30,293 nt of DNA from DATAEK01 sp036258055 (GTDB lineage: Bacteria > Acidobacteriota > Vicinamibacteria > Vicinamibacterales > 2-12-FULL-66-21). The notes beneath the pieces are model-generated. The model was not told where the DNA came from and searched no databases. It saw only the letters and a list, made by a program, of their open reading frames with translations. Positions 8,319-17,256 of the stretch are shown one piece after another; position 1 is the stretch's first letter; each line of letters opens with the position of its first letter. Both the position numbers and the translations under genes were made by a program. The DNA lies in NCBI GenBank assembly GCA_036258055.1, contig DATAEK010000064.1:1-30293 (forward strand), written 5' to 3'.

Positions 8319-9890
8319 ATGCCATCACGCGCATCGCTCGCTGAAGTTCCTGGCTCACCGGAGGTGGTGGCCGTCCTCGACATGGGCGCCAGCGCCATCC
8401 GCCTGGCCATCGCCGAGCTGGCTCCACGACGACCGCCGCGGATCATCGAGGAAGTTTCCAAAGGCGTGCTCCTCGGGCGCGATACGTTTTCCGGCGAGGC
8501 GATTCGTTCTCACACGCTCGACGCCGCGATCAGCGCGCTCGAGAACTTCCGGCAGCTGATGGACGGCTACGGTGTCACCCAGGTCCGCGCGGTCGCGACG
8601 AGCGCAGTCCGCGAGGCTCGCAACGGCGACACGTTCCTCGACCGAATCCGCGGCCGTACCGGCATCGAGTTCGACATCATCAACGAGGCCGAGGAAAGCC
8701 GGCTGGTGTATCTCGCGGTCCGCGATGCGATCGGCACGCACGCATCGTTTCTCGGTGCGCGCACGCTCCTCGCCGAGGTCGGCGGCGGCAGCACCAGCCT
8801 GACGCTGCTGCGGCGAGGCGAGCCGAATCGTTCGGGCGTGTACGCGCTCGGGTCAGTGAGAATCCGGCAGCAACTCGACCTTCGCAGGCACAGCGTCGAA
8901 GTACAGCTGGCGCTCATCCGGCGCTACGTCGCGAACGTCATCGAGGAGATTCGGGTCGAGATCCCGCTGAATCGGGTCCATCACGTCATCGCCATCGGCG
9001 GCGACGTTCGTTTCGTCGCGTCGCAGATTGCGGACAGCGACAACGAGCGGCTCCGCCAAATCCCACGGGAAAAATTCCTGGCCTTCTGCGAAGAGATCGA
9101 ACGGCTCGACGAGGACGCGCTGGTCGACCGCTTTCGCCTGCCGGCGGTCGAAGCGGAAACGCTCGTGCCAGCCCTCCTGGTGTATCGCGCGCTCCTCCTG
9201 GAGACCGCAGCGAAGGCGGTCGTGGTCTCGGATGCGTCGCTCAGGGCGGGCATGCTGCTGGACCTGGCCGATCCCGGCGGACGGCTGAGTGCCGAGGACT
9301 TCGAGCGTCAGGTCCTGGCGAGCGCCGAAGCACTCGGGCAGAAGTACCGTTTCGACCACGAGCACGGGCACCAGGTCGCCAGGCTCGCGACGCGTCTCTT
9401 CGATGAGCTGCGCGAAGAGCACGGGCTGGATGAACGGGATCGCCTGCTGCTGCAGGTCGCGGCGTTGCTGCACGACGTCGGCGTCTACGTCAGCCTGCGG
9501 GCCCATCACAAACACTCGCAGTACATCCTGGCGGCGTCGCAGATCTTCGGCTTGTCCGACGAGGAGACGGCCGTGGTCTCGAACATCGCCCGCTACCATC
9601 GACGGGGCCTGCCCCAACGCACGCACGTTCCCTACGTGGCGCTGGATCGCGAGGACCGGATGGTCGTCAACAAGCTGTCGGCGATTCTGAGAGTCGCCAA
9701 CGCGCTCGATGCCGAGCATGCGCAGAAGGTCCGGGAGCTGCGGCTCGTCCGTCGCGCCAGCACGTGGGTCCTGGAGCTCGCCGGGTCCGGTGATCTGACG
9801 ATGGAGCGGCTGGCCGCGACCGCTCGGGCAGACATGTTTGCTGAGACGTTCGGTAAGCCGCTCGTGATCCAGTACGGGGGTGTGTCATGA
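8319..9890 (+). CDS. ppx/gppA-like: Ppx/GppA exopolyphosphatase family protein with C-terminal HD domain
   Basis: The product is 523 aa, near the length of E. coli Ppx. Residues about 13-310 form the two ASKHA-fold lobes: VVAVLDMGASAIRLAIAEL (phosphate-1 loop), VRAVATSAVREARN, the EAEESRLVYLAV catalytic Glu region, LLAEVGGGSTSLTLL (phosphate-2 loop) and HVIAIGGDVRF. Residues about 320-510 are an HD-type helical domain with HGHQVARLATRLF, His385-Asp386 in LLHDVG, and later HKHSQYIL. It should release orthophosphate from polyphosphate and/or hydrolyse pppGpp. Its stop overlaps the ppk1 start by 4 nt (ATGA), so the pair is translationally coupled and sets polyphosphate levels by opposing activities. 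AGGA lies about 10 nt before the ATG. Confidence 0.93.
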   Translation: MPSRASLAEVPGSPEVVAVLDMGASAIRLAIAELAPRRPPRIIEEVSKGVLLGRDTFSGEAIRSHTLDAAISALENFRQLMDGYGVTQVRAVATSAVREARNGDTFLDRIRGRTGIEFDIINEAEESRLVYLAVRDAIGTHASFLGARTLLAEVGGGSTSLTLLRRGEPNRSGVYALGSVRIRQQLDLRRHSVEVQLALIRRYVANVIEEIRVEIPLNRVHHVIAIGGDVRFVASQIADSDNERLRQIPREKFLAFCEEIERLDEDALVDRFRLPAVEAETLVPALLVYRALLLETAAKAVVVSDASLRAGMLLDLADPGGRLSAEDFERQVLASAEALGQKYRFDHEHGHQVARLATRLFDELREEHGLDERDRLLLQVAALLHDVGVYVSLRAHHKHSQYILAASQIFGLSDEETAVVSNIARYHRRGLPQRTHVPYVALDREDRMVVNKLSAILRVANALDAEHAQKVRELRLVRRASTWVLELAGSGDLTMERLAATARADMFAETFGKPLVIQYGGVS

Positions 9891-12010
9891 GTGCGCCGGC
9901 GACGGCCGATGCCGCCCTCTTCATCAACCGCGAGTTGTCGTGGCTCGCCTTCAACGAGCGCGTCCTCGCCGAGGCCCGCGATCCCGACGTGCCGCTCCTC
10001 GAGCGCCTCAAGTTCGCCGCGATCACGGCATCGAACCTGGACGAGTTCTTCATGGTGCGCGTGGCGGGATTGGAGCACGCGGTCGAAGCGGGGGAAGCCG
10101 CAGTCGATCTGACCGGGTTGACCCCGGACGAGCAGCTTGCGGCCGTCACCAGCCGCAGCCATGAGATGGTCGCCGCGCTGTACGACGTAGCGATGGTCCA
10201 GCTCCTGCCCGCGCTGGCGCGCGAGCAGATCCGGATCCTGACCTGGCAGGACCTTGGTACATCGCAGACAGCGCTGTCGGCCCACTTCCGCGACGCCGTG
10301 CTCCCGGTGCTGACGCCGCTGGCGATAGACGAGGAGAGACCGTTTCCGTTGCTCTCATCCCTCAGCCTCAATCTGGCATTGTTGCTCGATGCGCCGCCCG
10401 GCGAGACCGCCAAGCGGCTCGCGATCGTTCAGGTTCCGGGCGGGCTGACGCGGCTCGTTCGAGTGCTCGCTGACGGTCAGCACGTGTTCGTCATGCTCGA
10501 AGAGCTGATTCGGGCGCACCTCTCGCTGCTGTTCCCCGGTCAAACCGTGCTCGAAGCCACCGTGATCCGCCTGGCGCGCGATGCGGAGATGGAGCTCGAC
10601 GACGAGGGCGGCCGAACGCACCTCGAAGTCGTCGAACGTGAGCTGCGGCGCCGGCGCCGCAGCGGGGTCATTCGGCTCGAGATGGAGTCCACCGCCTCAC
10701 CCGAGCTTCAGGCCATCCTTCGCGAGCGGCTCGATCTGAATCCCTCGGACATCTACCTCATTCCAGGGCCGCTGGACTTGCGCGGGCTCCTGCCGATTGC
10801 CGATCTGGCGGGCTTCGATCGGCTTCGCTATGGAGCGGTGCAACCGGCCGACGTGCTCGCGGAATCAGAGCAGACCGATCTCTTCGCGGTGCTCGACGAC
10901 CGCGACGTGCTGATGCACCACCCCTACGAGTCGTACGATCCCGTGATCGCGCTCGTCCAGCAGGCGGCGGACGATCCCGACGTTCTCGCGATCAAGCAGA
11001 CCCTCTATCGCACCAGCCTTGGCTCGCCGATCATCGCCGGGCTCCAGCGGGCCGCCGAGTCCGGGAAGCAGGTCACCGTGCTCGTGGAGCTGACGGCGCG
11101 CTTCGACGAGGAGCGGAACATCAAGTGGGCGCGCGCCCTCGAGGAAGCCGGTGCACACGTCATCTACGGCGTACGCGGGTACAAGACGCACGCCAAGATC
11201 TGCCTCATCGTCCGCCGCACGCCCCAGGGCCTGCGGCGGTACGTGCACCTCGGCACCGGCAACTACAACGAGCGCACGGCGCGAATCTACACGGACTTCG
11301 GGCTCATGACCGCGTCGGAGGCCGTGGCTCTGGATGCCAGCGCGTTCTTCAGCACGCTGACCGGCTATTCCGATCCTCCCCGGCTCAAGAAGCTTGTGAT
11401 GGCCCCGGCGAACCTGCGCCAGCGATTCGTGAAGCTCATCGATCGCGAGCGCCGGCGGGCGGAAGCGGGTCAGCCAGCGGAGATCATGGCGAAGATGAAC
11501 TCGCTCAGCGACAAGGAGATCATCGAGTCACTCTACGCCGCGTCGCGCGCCGGCGTGCGGATCAAGCTGAACATCCGGGGCATCTGCGCGCTCAGGCCGG
11601 GCGTGCCGGGTGTGAGCGAGAGCATCGAGGTGATCTCGGTCGTCGATCGCTTTCTCGAGCATTCACGCATCTATTCCTTTCTGAACGCCGGCGACGAGCA
11701 GGTGTACCTCGCGAGCGCGGACATGATGACCCGCAATCTGGACAAACGGATCGAGCTGATGTTTCCCATCGAGCACGCCGCGCACAAGCAGATCGTCATG
11801 CATGCCTTGAGGGCGATGTTCCGTGACAACGTGAAGGCGCGACGTCTCGACGCGGACGGCGTGTATCGGCCGGTCGTGGCCGCTGAAGGAGAGCCGGTGT
11901 GCCGCGTTCAGCAGTCCCTTCTCGAAGAGGCGCAGCGGCGGGCGGCACAGGCCCGCGATCGTGCCGGCCTGACGTTCCGGCCGGAACATGGTGCGCTGTC
12001 GTCGACCTGA
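9887..12010 (+). CDS. ppk1: polyphosphate kinase 1
   Basis: The product is 707 aa; E. coli PPK1 is 688. N-terminal domain: FINRELSWLAFNERVL and ASNLDEFFMVRVAG. Middle domain: about residues 110-310. The two phospholipase D-like C-terminal domains carry the catalytic site: His435 in GYKTHAK, which numbers identically to the autophosphorylated His435 of E. coli, then LGTGNYNERTARIYTDFGL, and His592 in FLEHSRIYSF, matching E. coli His592. It reversibly transfers the ATP gamma-phosphate to polyphosphate, usually as a membrane-associated oligomer. It is translationally coupled to the upstream ppx-like gene. The TonB receptor follows 264 nt later on the same strand, too far for certain co-transcription. 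Confidence 0.97.
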   Translation: MSAPATADAALFINRELSWLAFNERVLAEARDPDVPLLERLKFAAITASNLDEFFMVRVAGLEHAVEAGEAAVDLTGLTPDEQLAAVTSRSHEMVAALYDVAMVQLLPALAREQIRILTWQDLGTSQTALSAHFRDAVLPVLTPLAIDEERPFPLLSSLSLNLALLLDAPPGETAKRLAIVQVPGGLTRLVRVLADGQHVFVMLEELIRAHLSLLFPGQTVLEATVIRLARDAEMELDDEGGRTHLEVVERELRRRRRSGVIRLEMESTASPELQAILRERLDLNPSDIYLIPGPLDLRGLLPIADLAGFDRLRYGAVQPADVLAESEQTDLFAVLDDRDVLMHHPYESYDPVIALVQQAADDPDVLAIKQTLYRTSLGSPIIAGLQRAAESGKQVTVLVELTARFDEERNIKWARALEEAGAHVIYGVRGYKTHAKICLIVRRTPQGLRRYVHLGTGNYNERTARIYTDFGLMTASEAVALDASAFFSTLTGYSDPPRLKKLVMAPANLRQRFVKLIDRERRRAEAGQPAEIMAKMNSLSDKEIIESLYAASRAGVRIKLNIRGICALRPGVPGVSESIEVISVVDRFLEHSRIYSFLNAGDEQVYLASADMMTRNLDKRIELMFPIEHAAHKQIVMHALRAMFRDNVKARRLDADGVYRPVVAAEGEPVCRVQQSLLEEAQRRAAQARDRAGLTFRPEHGALSST

Positions 12011-12274
12011 ACCGCGTTGGGTCTCGCGATCGTGTCTGCGACCGCGACGCGTGCGCGCTCGCGATCGTCGGCGCAAAAAACGGCTTGGTTCAAGGACCGC
12101 GAGGGGAATATCCTTGCCGTCAGCCAGCGCATGTGAACCCGGTCGCGTCGTGGTCATCGTGGCCGCCGTCACATCGGTGTTTCGCCCGCTTCGCGGATCC
12201 GTCGCAACCGCTCGATAGCCTCAGCCCCGAGGCTGGGTTGCGGCCTGGCCTTGTTCAAGTCCTGAGGTGATCCG

Positions 12275-15200
12275 ATGCGATTCGCATCCTTCTGTCTCTG
12301 CGCGCTCCTGCTCGTGCCAGCCGTCGCGCTGGCGCAGTTCGACACCGCGACCGTCGTCGGCACCGTGCGCGACGTGTCGGGTGCGATCGTTCCCCAGGCG
12401 AAGGTGACGCTGACGGCGGTCGATACCGGCATTTCGGTCGTCAGGACGTCGACAAACGACGGCAACTACGAGTTCCCGGCCGTCAAGCCCGGAACCTACG
12501 TCGTAACGGCTGAGAAGAGCGGCTTTGCAGTCGCGCTCGTCGACAACGTTCAGGTGCAGGTCGGCGCGCGGCTTCGCGTCGATCTTCAGATGGCGATCGG
12601 GCAGGTGACGGAGAAGGTAGAAGTCTCCGCCCGGTCGCCGCTCGTGGAGACGGATTCGAGCCAGCGCTCGCAGGTCATCACCGGAGATCAGACGCGCGCG
12701 CTGCCGCTCATCTCGCGTGAGTACTCGTCGCTGGCGTTGCTGACGACCGGCGTCAAGCTCGGTGGCACGTCGCTGACGACCGGGAACACGCCCCGCGAGG
12801 GCGCGTTCAACGTCAACGGACTGCGCAGTGTGTTCAACAACTTCCTGATCGACGGCGTGGACAACAACTCCTACGGCACCAGCAATCAGGGCTTCTCGAA
12901 TCAGGTCATGCAGCCGCCGCCCGATGCGATCGGCGAATTCAAGGTCGTCACCAACAACATGAGCGCCGAGTACGGCCGCGCCGCCGGCGCGACGATCAAC
13001 GTCAACTATCGCAGCGGCACCAACACATTTCACGGCGCCGGATGGGAATTCCTGCGTGACACGTCGATGAACGCGACGGGGTTCTTCAAGCCGCCCACCG
13101 GCAAGCCGTCGCTCGATCGCAATCAGTACGGCGGGATCTTCGGCGGCCCGATCCTGCGCAACAAGGCGTTCTTCTTCGGCGACTACGAAGGCTTCCGGCA
13201 GACACGCAAGTTGACGATCTTTTCGAGCATCGCGACGCCCCTGCAGCGTCAGGGCATTCTGTCGGTCGACGTGCTAAATCCGCGGACGGGCGTCGTCTAC
13301 CCGGCAGGCACGCCGATTCCGATGACCGATTTCGCGCGCAAGGTGTTGTCCGGTCTGCCTGACACGAACCTTCCGGGCAACACCAACAACTACTCCACGC
13401 TTCAAGAGTTGAGGGCGGAATCGGACAAAGGCGGCGGCAAGGTCGACGTCCAGATGACGCCGACGTTCTCGATGTTCGGCCGCTACGGCGTGCGCAACCT
13501 TACGACCGACGATCAGCCGCCCATCCCCTTGCCCTCCGGCGGCGACGGCAACGGACACATCTACGCGCGCAATCGCCAGTTCGTGCTCGGGACCACGTGG
13601 ACGCCGTCAGGACGGTCGCTGTTCGAGGCGCGCTTCGGCTATTCGTGGACGCAGGCGGGGAAGAATCCGCCGGCGCTCGGGTCGACGAGCGCGTTCGATC
13701 AGTTCGGTCTGGCCGGCCTCCCGACCGACGAACGCATCGCCGGCGGCCTGCCCACCCAGATCATCACCGGCTATGCGAACCTTGGACGGCAGGCGACCAA
13801 TCCGCAGTGGCAGTACCCGACCGTCTACAACCCGAAGATCAATTACACCTGGTTGACCGGCGCGCACTCGTTCAAGAGCGGCTACGAGTTTCAGCGCATC
13901 AACACCGAAGTCCAGGACGTGAACCCGCTGTACGGCCGTGACACCTACGGCAGTTCGTTGAGCCGCCCACCCACGGCGGGAGCCAGCAATCTCTACAATC
14001 TCGCCGACTTCATGCTCGGCCTGCGGGCTCAGTACGCGCTCAGCAGCGTCCTCATCGCCAACCTGCGGCGCAACATGCATTTTGCCTACGTCCAGGACGA
14101 CTGGCGCGCAAACAGCCGGCTGACGCTGAACCTCGGCATCCGCTACGAGTACTCCACTCCCTATTGGGAGCGCGACAACATCCTGACGAACTTCGATCCG
14201 GACACGTTGACGATGGTGCATGCGACAGACGGATCGATTTCGGACCGCGCGTTGGTCAATCCCGATCGCAACAATTTCGGTCCGCGTCTGGGCTTCGCCT
14301 ACACGTTCAACCCGCGCACCGTCGTCCGTGGCGGCTACGGCGTCAGCTACGTGCACTTCAGCCGCGCTGGCGGCGGCGACCTGCTGCCCATCAACGGCCC
14401 GCAGGTCGTCAACGCCGTCGTCAACCAGACGGTGCCGGCGTCGCCCACATTCCTTCCAGGTGAGAAAGGATATCCGCCCGGACTGGCAGACCCGTCGCAG
14501 TTCAATCCGCTGACGGCGAACATCACCTACATTCCGCGAGACTTCCATTCGAGCCCGGTGCAGAGCTGGTTCATCTCCTTCCAGCGCGAGATCATCCGCA
14601 ACATGCTGCTCGACGTCGCCTACGTCGGGAACCGCGCCGACGACATGCTGCTCTTTGCGAATTACAACCAGGCGTCTCCCAACAACTCGGCGGGAACGAT
14701 CGCGCTTCAGGATCGACGGCCAATCTCGAGCTTCGCGGACATCACCTACGCCTTCAACGGCGGCAAGTCACGCTACAAGGCTCTTCAGACGAAGTTCGAG
14801 TGGCGCATGAGCGGTGAGCTGACGCTCCTCAGCTCGCTGACGCTGTCGCGGACGGAGGACAACGGTGCGCAGTCGCTCGAGAACTCGAATGGCAACAACC
14901 CGTCGCCGCAGGACTTCCGTAACCTTGCTGCAGACTTCGGCCGATCGAACTACGACCAGCCCTACAACAACACCACCAGCTTCGTCTGGTCGCTGCCATT
15001 CGGACGAGGACGCCACTGGGCCTCCAACGCATCGCCGCTTCTCGAAGCGCTCGTCGGCGGATGGCAGGTGTCGGGGATCAACTCGATATTTGCCGGCGAG
15101 CCGGTGACCTTCACCTACGCGCCGGGCGGGACATTCATCGTCTCGGGGATCCAGCAGGACTTCCGCGGCGCCAACAACTATCGGCCGAACGTGACGTGCG

Positions 15201-15529
15201 ATCCGCTGGCCAGCGGCGACAGCCGAACCGTCAACAACTGGTTCAATCGCGACTGCGTCGTGATCCCCACTGATCCGAGCCAGCCCTTCGGCAACGCGGA
15301 ACGCAACTCCGTCCGCGGCGAGATGTTCTGGCAGTTCGACTTCGCGGCGTCGAAGACGTTCGCGCTGGTCGGACCGGCACGGTTCGAGTTCAGGTTCGAG
15401 GCGTTCAATCTGTTCAACCACACCAACCTGCGGGCGCCGAACTTCAACCGCAGCCAGGGTAGTTTCGGCACGATCACGACGACCTACGATCCAAGGCAGC
15501 TGCAACTCGGATTCAAGCTGCTGTGGTAG
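12275..15529 (+). CDS. Oar-like TonB-dependent outer-membrane receptor with carboxypeptidase-regulatory-like domain
   Basis: The product is 1084 aa. A signal peptide (FCLCALLLVPAVALAQ) is followed by a transthyretin-like carboxypeptidase-regulatory domain (about residues 24-110: VVGTVRDVSGAIVPQAKVTL, GNYEFPAVKPGTYVV). The plug domain spans about 125-250 (VNGLRSVFNNFLIDGVDNN, PDAIGEFKVVTNNMSAEYGR). The rest is a large beta-barrel with alternating aromatic strands, such as FAYVQDDWRANSRLTLNLGI, ending in FKLLW, an aromatic C-terminus suited to BAM recognition. It is expected to import a large ligand across the outer membrane with TonB-ExbBD energy. Its stop lies inside the start of the glycerophosphodiesterase gene (7-nt overlap), so the two are probably one unit. 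TGAGGTG lies shortly before the ATG. Confidence 0.93.
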   Translation: MRFASFCLCALLLVPAVALAQFDTATVVGTVRDVSGAIVPQAKVTLTAVDTGISVVRTSTNDGNYEFPAVKPGTYVVTAEKSGFAVALVDNVQVQVGARLRVDLQMAIGQVTEKVEVSARSPLVETDSSQRSQVITGDQTRALPLISREYSSLALLTTGVKLGGTSLTTGNTPREGAFNVNGLRSVFNNFLIDGVDNNSYGTSNQGFSNQVMQPPPDAIGEFKVVTNNMSAEYGRAAGATINVNYRSGTNTFHGAGWEFLRDTSMNATGFFKPPTGKPSLDRNQYGGIFGGPILRNKAFFFGDYEGFRQTRKLTIFSSIATPLQRQGILSVDVLNPRTGVVYPAGTPIPMTDFARKVLSGLPDTNLPGNTNNYSTLQELRAESDKGGGKVDVQMTPTFSMFGRYGVRNLTTDDQPPIPLPSGGDGNGHIYARNRQFVLGTTWTPSGRSLFEARFGYSWTQAGKNPPALGSTSAFDQFGLAGLPTDERIAGGLPTQIITGYANLGRQATNPQWQYPTVYNPKINYTWLTGAHSFKSGYEFQRINTEVQDVNPLYGRDTYGSSLSRPPTAGASNLYNLADFMLGLRAQYALSSVLIANLRRNMHFAYVQDDWRANSRLTLNLGIRYEYSTPYWERDNILTNFDPDTLTMVHATDGSISDRALVNPDRNNFGPRLGFAYTFNPRTVVRGGYGVSYVHFSRAGGGDLLPINGPQVVNAVVNQTVPASPTFLPGEKGYPPGLADPSQFNPLTANITYIPRDFHSSPVQSWFISFQREIIRNMLLDVAYVGNRADDMLLFANYNQASPNNSAGTIALQDRRPISSFADITYAFNGGKSRYKALQTKFEWRMSGELTLLSSLTLSRTEDNGAQSLENSNGNNPSPQDFRNLAADFGRSNYDQPYNNTTSFVWSLPFGRGRHWASNASPLLEALVGGWQVSGINSIFAGEPVTFTYAPGGTFIVSGIQQDFRGANNYRPNVTCDPLASGDSRTVNNWFNRDCVVIPTDPSQPFGNAERNSVRGEMFWQFDFAASKTFALVGPARFEFRFEAFNLFNHTNLRAPNFNRSQGSFGTITTTYDPRQLQLGFKLLW

Positions 15530-16500
15530 CGCGCACGGTCTTGACGATGCTGGCGGTGGCATTCGCCGCGCCAGCCGTGATGCCGCCGAATGTGCCGATC
15601 GTGATCGCGCACCGCGGCGCCAGCGGTCATCGTCCGGAGCACACGCTCGAGGGTTACACGCTTGCCGTCGAGATGGGGGCCGACTTCATCGAGCCGGACC
15701 TCGTCTCGACGAAAGACGGCGTGCTGATCGCTCGGCACGAGAATGAAATGGGCGGGACCACCGACGTCGCGGATCGATTCCCCGATCGCAAGCGCACAAA
15801 AACCGTCGACGGCGAGTCGATCACCGGTTGGTTCAGCGAGGACTTCACGCTCGCGGAGATCAAGACGCTCCACGCACGCGAGCGGTTGCCGTTCCGATCG
15901 CACGCCTACGATGGCAAGTTCCTGATCCCCACGTTCGATGAAGTGATCGAGCTCGCGCAGAAGCTGGGAACTGCGCGCGGGCGACCCGTAGGCATCTATC
16001 CCGAGACCAAACATCCGACCTACTTCCGCGGAATTGGTCTTCCGCTCGAAGAGCCCCTGCTCGCATCGCTCGCAAAACACGGCTGGAACCGGAAAGAATC
16101 ACCCGTCTTCATCCAGTCGTTCGAGCAGGGAAACCTGCGGGCCCTGCGCGGCAGGACCACGGTCCGCCTGATTCAGCTGGTCAGCACCGCCGCGCAAGTG
16201 ACCGATGACGCGCTGAAGCAGATCGCCTCGTACGCAGACGGCATCGGCGCGGAGAAGTCGCTGGTCGTGCCGGTCGCCGCGGACGCCTCCCTCCGCCCGC
16301 CGACCGACCTCGTCTCGCGCGCCCACGCGGCCGGATTGCTCGTCCACATCTGGACGATCCGTGTGGACAAGGAGTTCCTGCCGGCCGGCTACCACGGCGA
16401 CGCGGGCGCCGAGTTCCGCCAGTTCCGTGAGCTCGGCGTCGACGGCGTGTTCACGGACTTTCCGGATGTTGCGGTGAAGACCTACCGGGGAACGAAGTGA
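15523..16500 (+). CDS. glpQ-like: secreted glycerophosphodiester phosphodiesterase
   Basis: The product is 325 aa from a GTG that overlaps the receptor's last codons by 7 nt. An ATG at 15547 is an alternative that would shorten the signal sequence. The hydrophobic N-terminus (VLTMLAVAFAAPAV) looks like an export signal. The GDPD TIM barrel follows: VIAHRGASGHRPEHT (catalytic His30, Arg31, Glu39), then GADFIEPDLVSTKDGVLIARHE with the metal-binding Glu/Asp and the second catalytic His region, YPETKHPTYF, and VFIQSFEQGNLRAL. VDGVFTDFP closes the barrel. The length and the long insertion near residues 80-125 fit periplasmic GlpQ rather than cytoplasmic UgpQ. It should hydrolyse glycerophosphodiesters to glycerol-3-phosphate and an alcohol. 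The coupling to a TonB receptor suggests the receptor delivers phosphodiester material to it. Confidence 0.93.
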   Translation: MVARTVLTMLAVAFAAPAVMPPNVPIVIAHRGASGHRPEHTLEGYTLAVEMGADFIEPDLVSTKDGVLIARHENEMGGTTDVADRFPDRKRTKTVDGESITGWFSEDFTLAEIKTLHARERLPFRSHAYDGKFLIPTFDEVIELAQKLGTARGRPVGIYPETKHPTYFRGIGLPLEEPLLASLAKHGWNRKESPVFIQSFEQGNLRALRGRTTVRLIQLVSTAAQVTDDALKQIASYADGIGAEKSLVVPVAADASLRPPTDLVSRAHAAGLLVHIWTIRVDKEFLPAGYHGDAGAEFRQFRELGVDGVFTDFPDVAVKTYRGTK

Positions 16501-16550
16501 CGGCGGTGCTGGGGTGTCGGTGAATGGAGACCGACGATGAGTCAGCAGCG

Positions 16551-16612
16551 CCTGCGGCCACAGCCGAGCGCGAACGCGCGAGGCTGTAGCGAGCGGGGGT
16601 GGGGCCCCGCGA
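16551..16612 (-). repeat. dispersed GC-hairpin repeat, copy A
   Basis: Read on the minus strand, this begins GCGGGGCCCCACCCCCGC, a hairpin with stem GCGGGG/CCCCGC. It continues through a GCTCGCTACAGCCTCGCG-like section related to the other copies at 20635, 25411 and 25501. It sits between the convergent glycerophosphodiesterase and TOBE regulator genes and may act as a terminator as well as being a repeat. Confidence 0.65.
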
Positions 16613-16635
16613 GCACTGAGAAATGCTGGCGACGC

Positions 16636-17100
16636 CTATCGCTTCTGCCGTGTTCTCTTCTTTGTCGGCGTCGGCACCGGGACGTCCGGCTTCGCGATCA
16701 TCACTTCAGTCGACTTGACGATTGCGAGCGCATCGTCTCCACGGCGCAATTTCAGCGCGCGCACCGCGTCGGCGGTGATGACCGCCGTCAGATTCTGATC
16801 GCCGACCCGCAGCCGCACCTGCGCGAGCAGGCCGTCCACGCGCACTTCGTCCACGTATCCGCGCAGGCGGTTGCGTGCGCTCAGGCCACCGAGGAAGTCG
16901 TCCGACATCGCCGGTGTCCCGGCTTTACGCGTGTCGGGCTGCTGTCGCGCGGTCAGGCGGTCGATCTCGGCTTGAGACACGCGATGGTGTCCGCCCGCCG
17001 TCTGCGTCGTCCGCACGCGGCCGTCGAGCACCCAGCGCTTCAACGTCGAGTAGCCGACTCCCAGCCGTTCCGCCGCCGCCCGCACCGTAAAAAGTGTCAT
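16636..17100 (-). CDS. MerR/excisionase-type HTH + TOBE (Mop) domain regulator
   Basis: The product is 154 aa, ATG at 17098-17100, with a GGCGGGG purine tract about 7 nt upstream. An open frame runs on to 18891 but is antisense to the next gene. Residues 1-50 are a MerR/excisionase-like winged HTH (MTLFTVRAAAERLGVGYSTL, then RTTQTAGGHHRVSQAEIDRL). A polar linker leads to a single TOBE/Mop domain at about 70-138 (LSARNRLRGYVDEV, DQNLTAVITADAVRALKL, ALAIVKSTEVMI), the fold that binds molybdate or tungstate in ModE and Mop proteins. A basic tail ends the protein. It is probably an oxyanion-responsive transcription regulator. It is divergent from a TonB receptor with 156 nt between, so that promoter and its own are the obvious targets. 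Whether the ligand is molybdate here is inference. Confidence 0.88.
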   Translation of the reverse strand: MTLFTVRAAAERLGVGYSTLKRWVLDGRVRTTQTAGGHHRVSQAEIDRLTARQQPDTRKAGTPAMSDDFLGGLSARNRLRGYVDEVRVDGLLAQVRLRVGDQNLTAVITADAVRALKLRRGDDALAIVKSTEVMIAKPDVPVPTPTKKRTRQKR

Positions 17101-17180
17101 GTCGTGCCCCGCCTCGCAGCCGTCGGCTGCGCCCCTCCATCGTAGCAGACGCGAGCGCAGGGGCCCATCCGCAGTCGTCT

Positions 17181-17210
17181 GACGTATTGATACGTATTGA
17201 GTCGATTTGA
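17181..17210 (+). promoter_or_regulatory. three 10-bp direct repeats, candidate operator
   Basis: GACGTATTGA, TACGTATTGA and GTCGATTTGA follow one another without gaps. The first two are 9/10 identical; the third is degenerate. A 10-bp period places each unit on the same helix face. An 8-bp palindrome ATACGTAT spans units 1-2. The third unit overlaps the -35 element of the receptor promoter, which suits a regulator that controls polymerase access. The TOBE regulator encoded next door is the natural candidate binder. Confidence 0.55.
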
Positions 17211-17235
17211 GTAGCGTATCGATGCGATCTACTAT
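17207..17235 (+). promoter_or_regulatory. candidate sigma70-like promoter for the second TonB receptor
   Basis: TTGAGT at 17207-17212 and TACTAT at 17230-17235 are separated by exactly 17 nt. They match the TTGACA/TATAAT consensus at four and four positions. Transcription would start near 17242, leaving a leader of about 15 nt that holds AAGGAGAG before the ATG at 17257. Confidence 0.5.
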
Positions 17236-17256
17236 GGTCGCTGCGCGAAGGAGAGA

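Noticed and set aside
12221..13033. 270-residue minus-strand ORF opposite the first TonB receptor
   Set aside because: Shadow ORF in GC-rich sequence; no recognisable fold, and the receptor on the other strand is certain.
13607..14548. 313-residue minus-strand ORF opposite the first TonB receptor
   Set aside because: Same reason: composition of a reverse-frame shadow and no motif.
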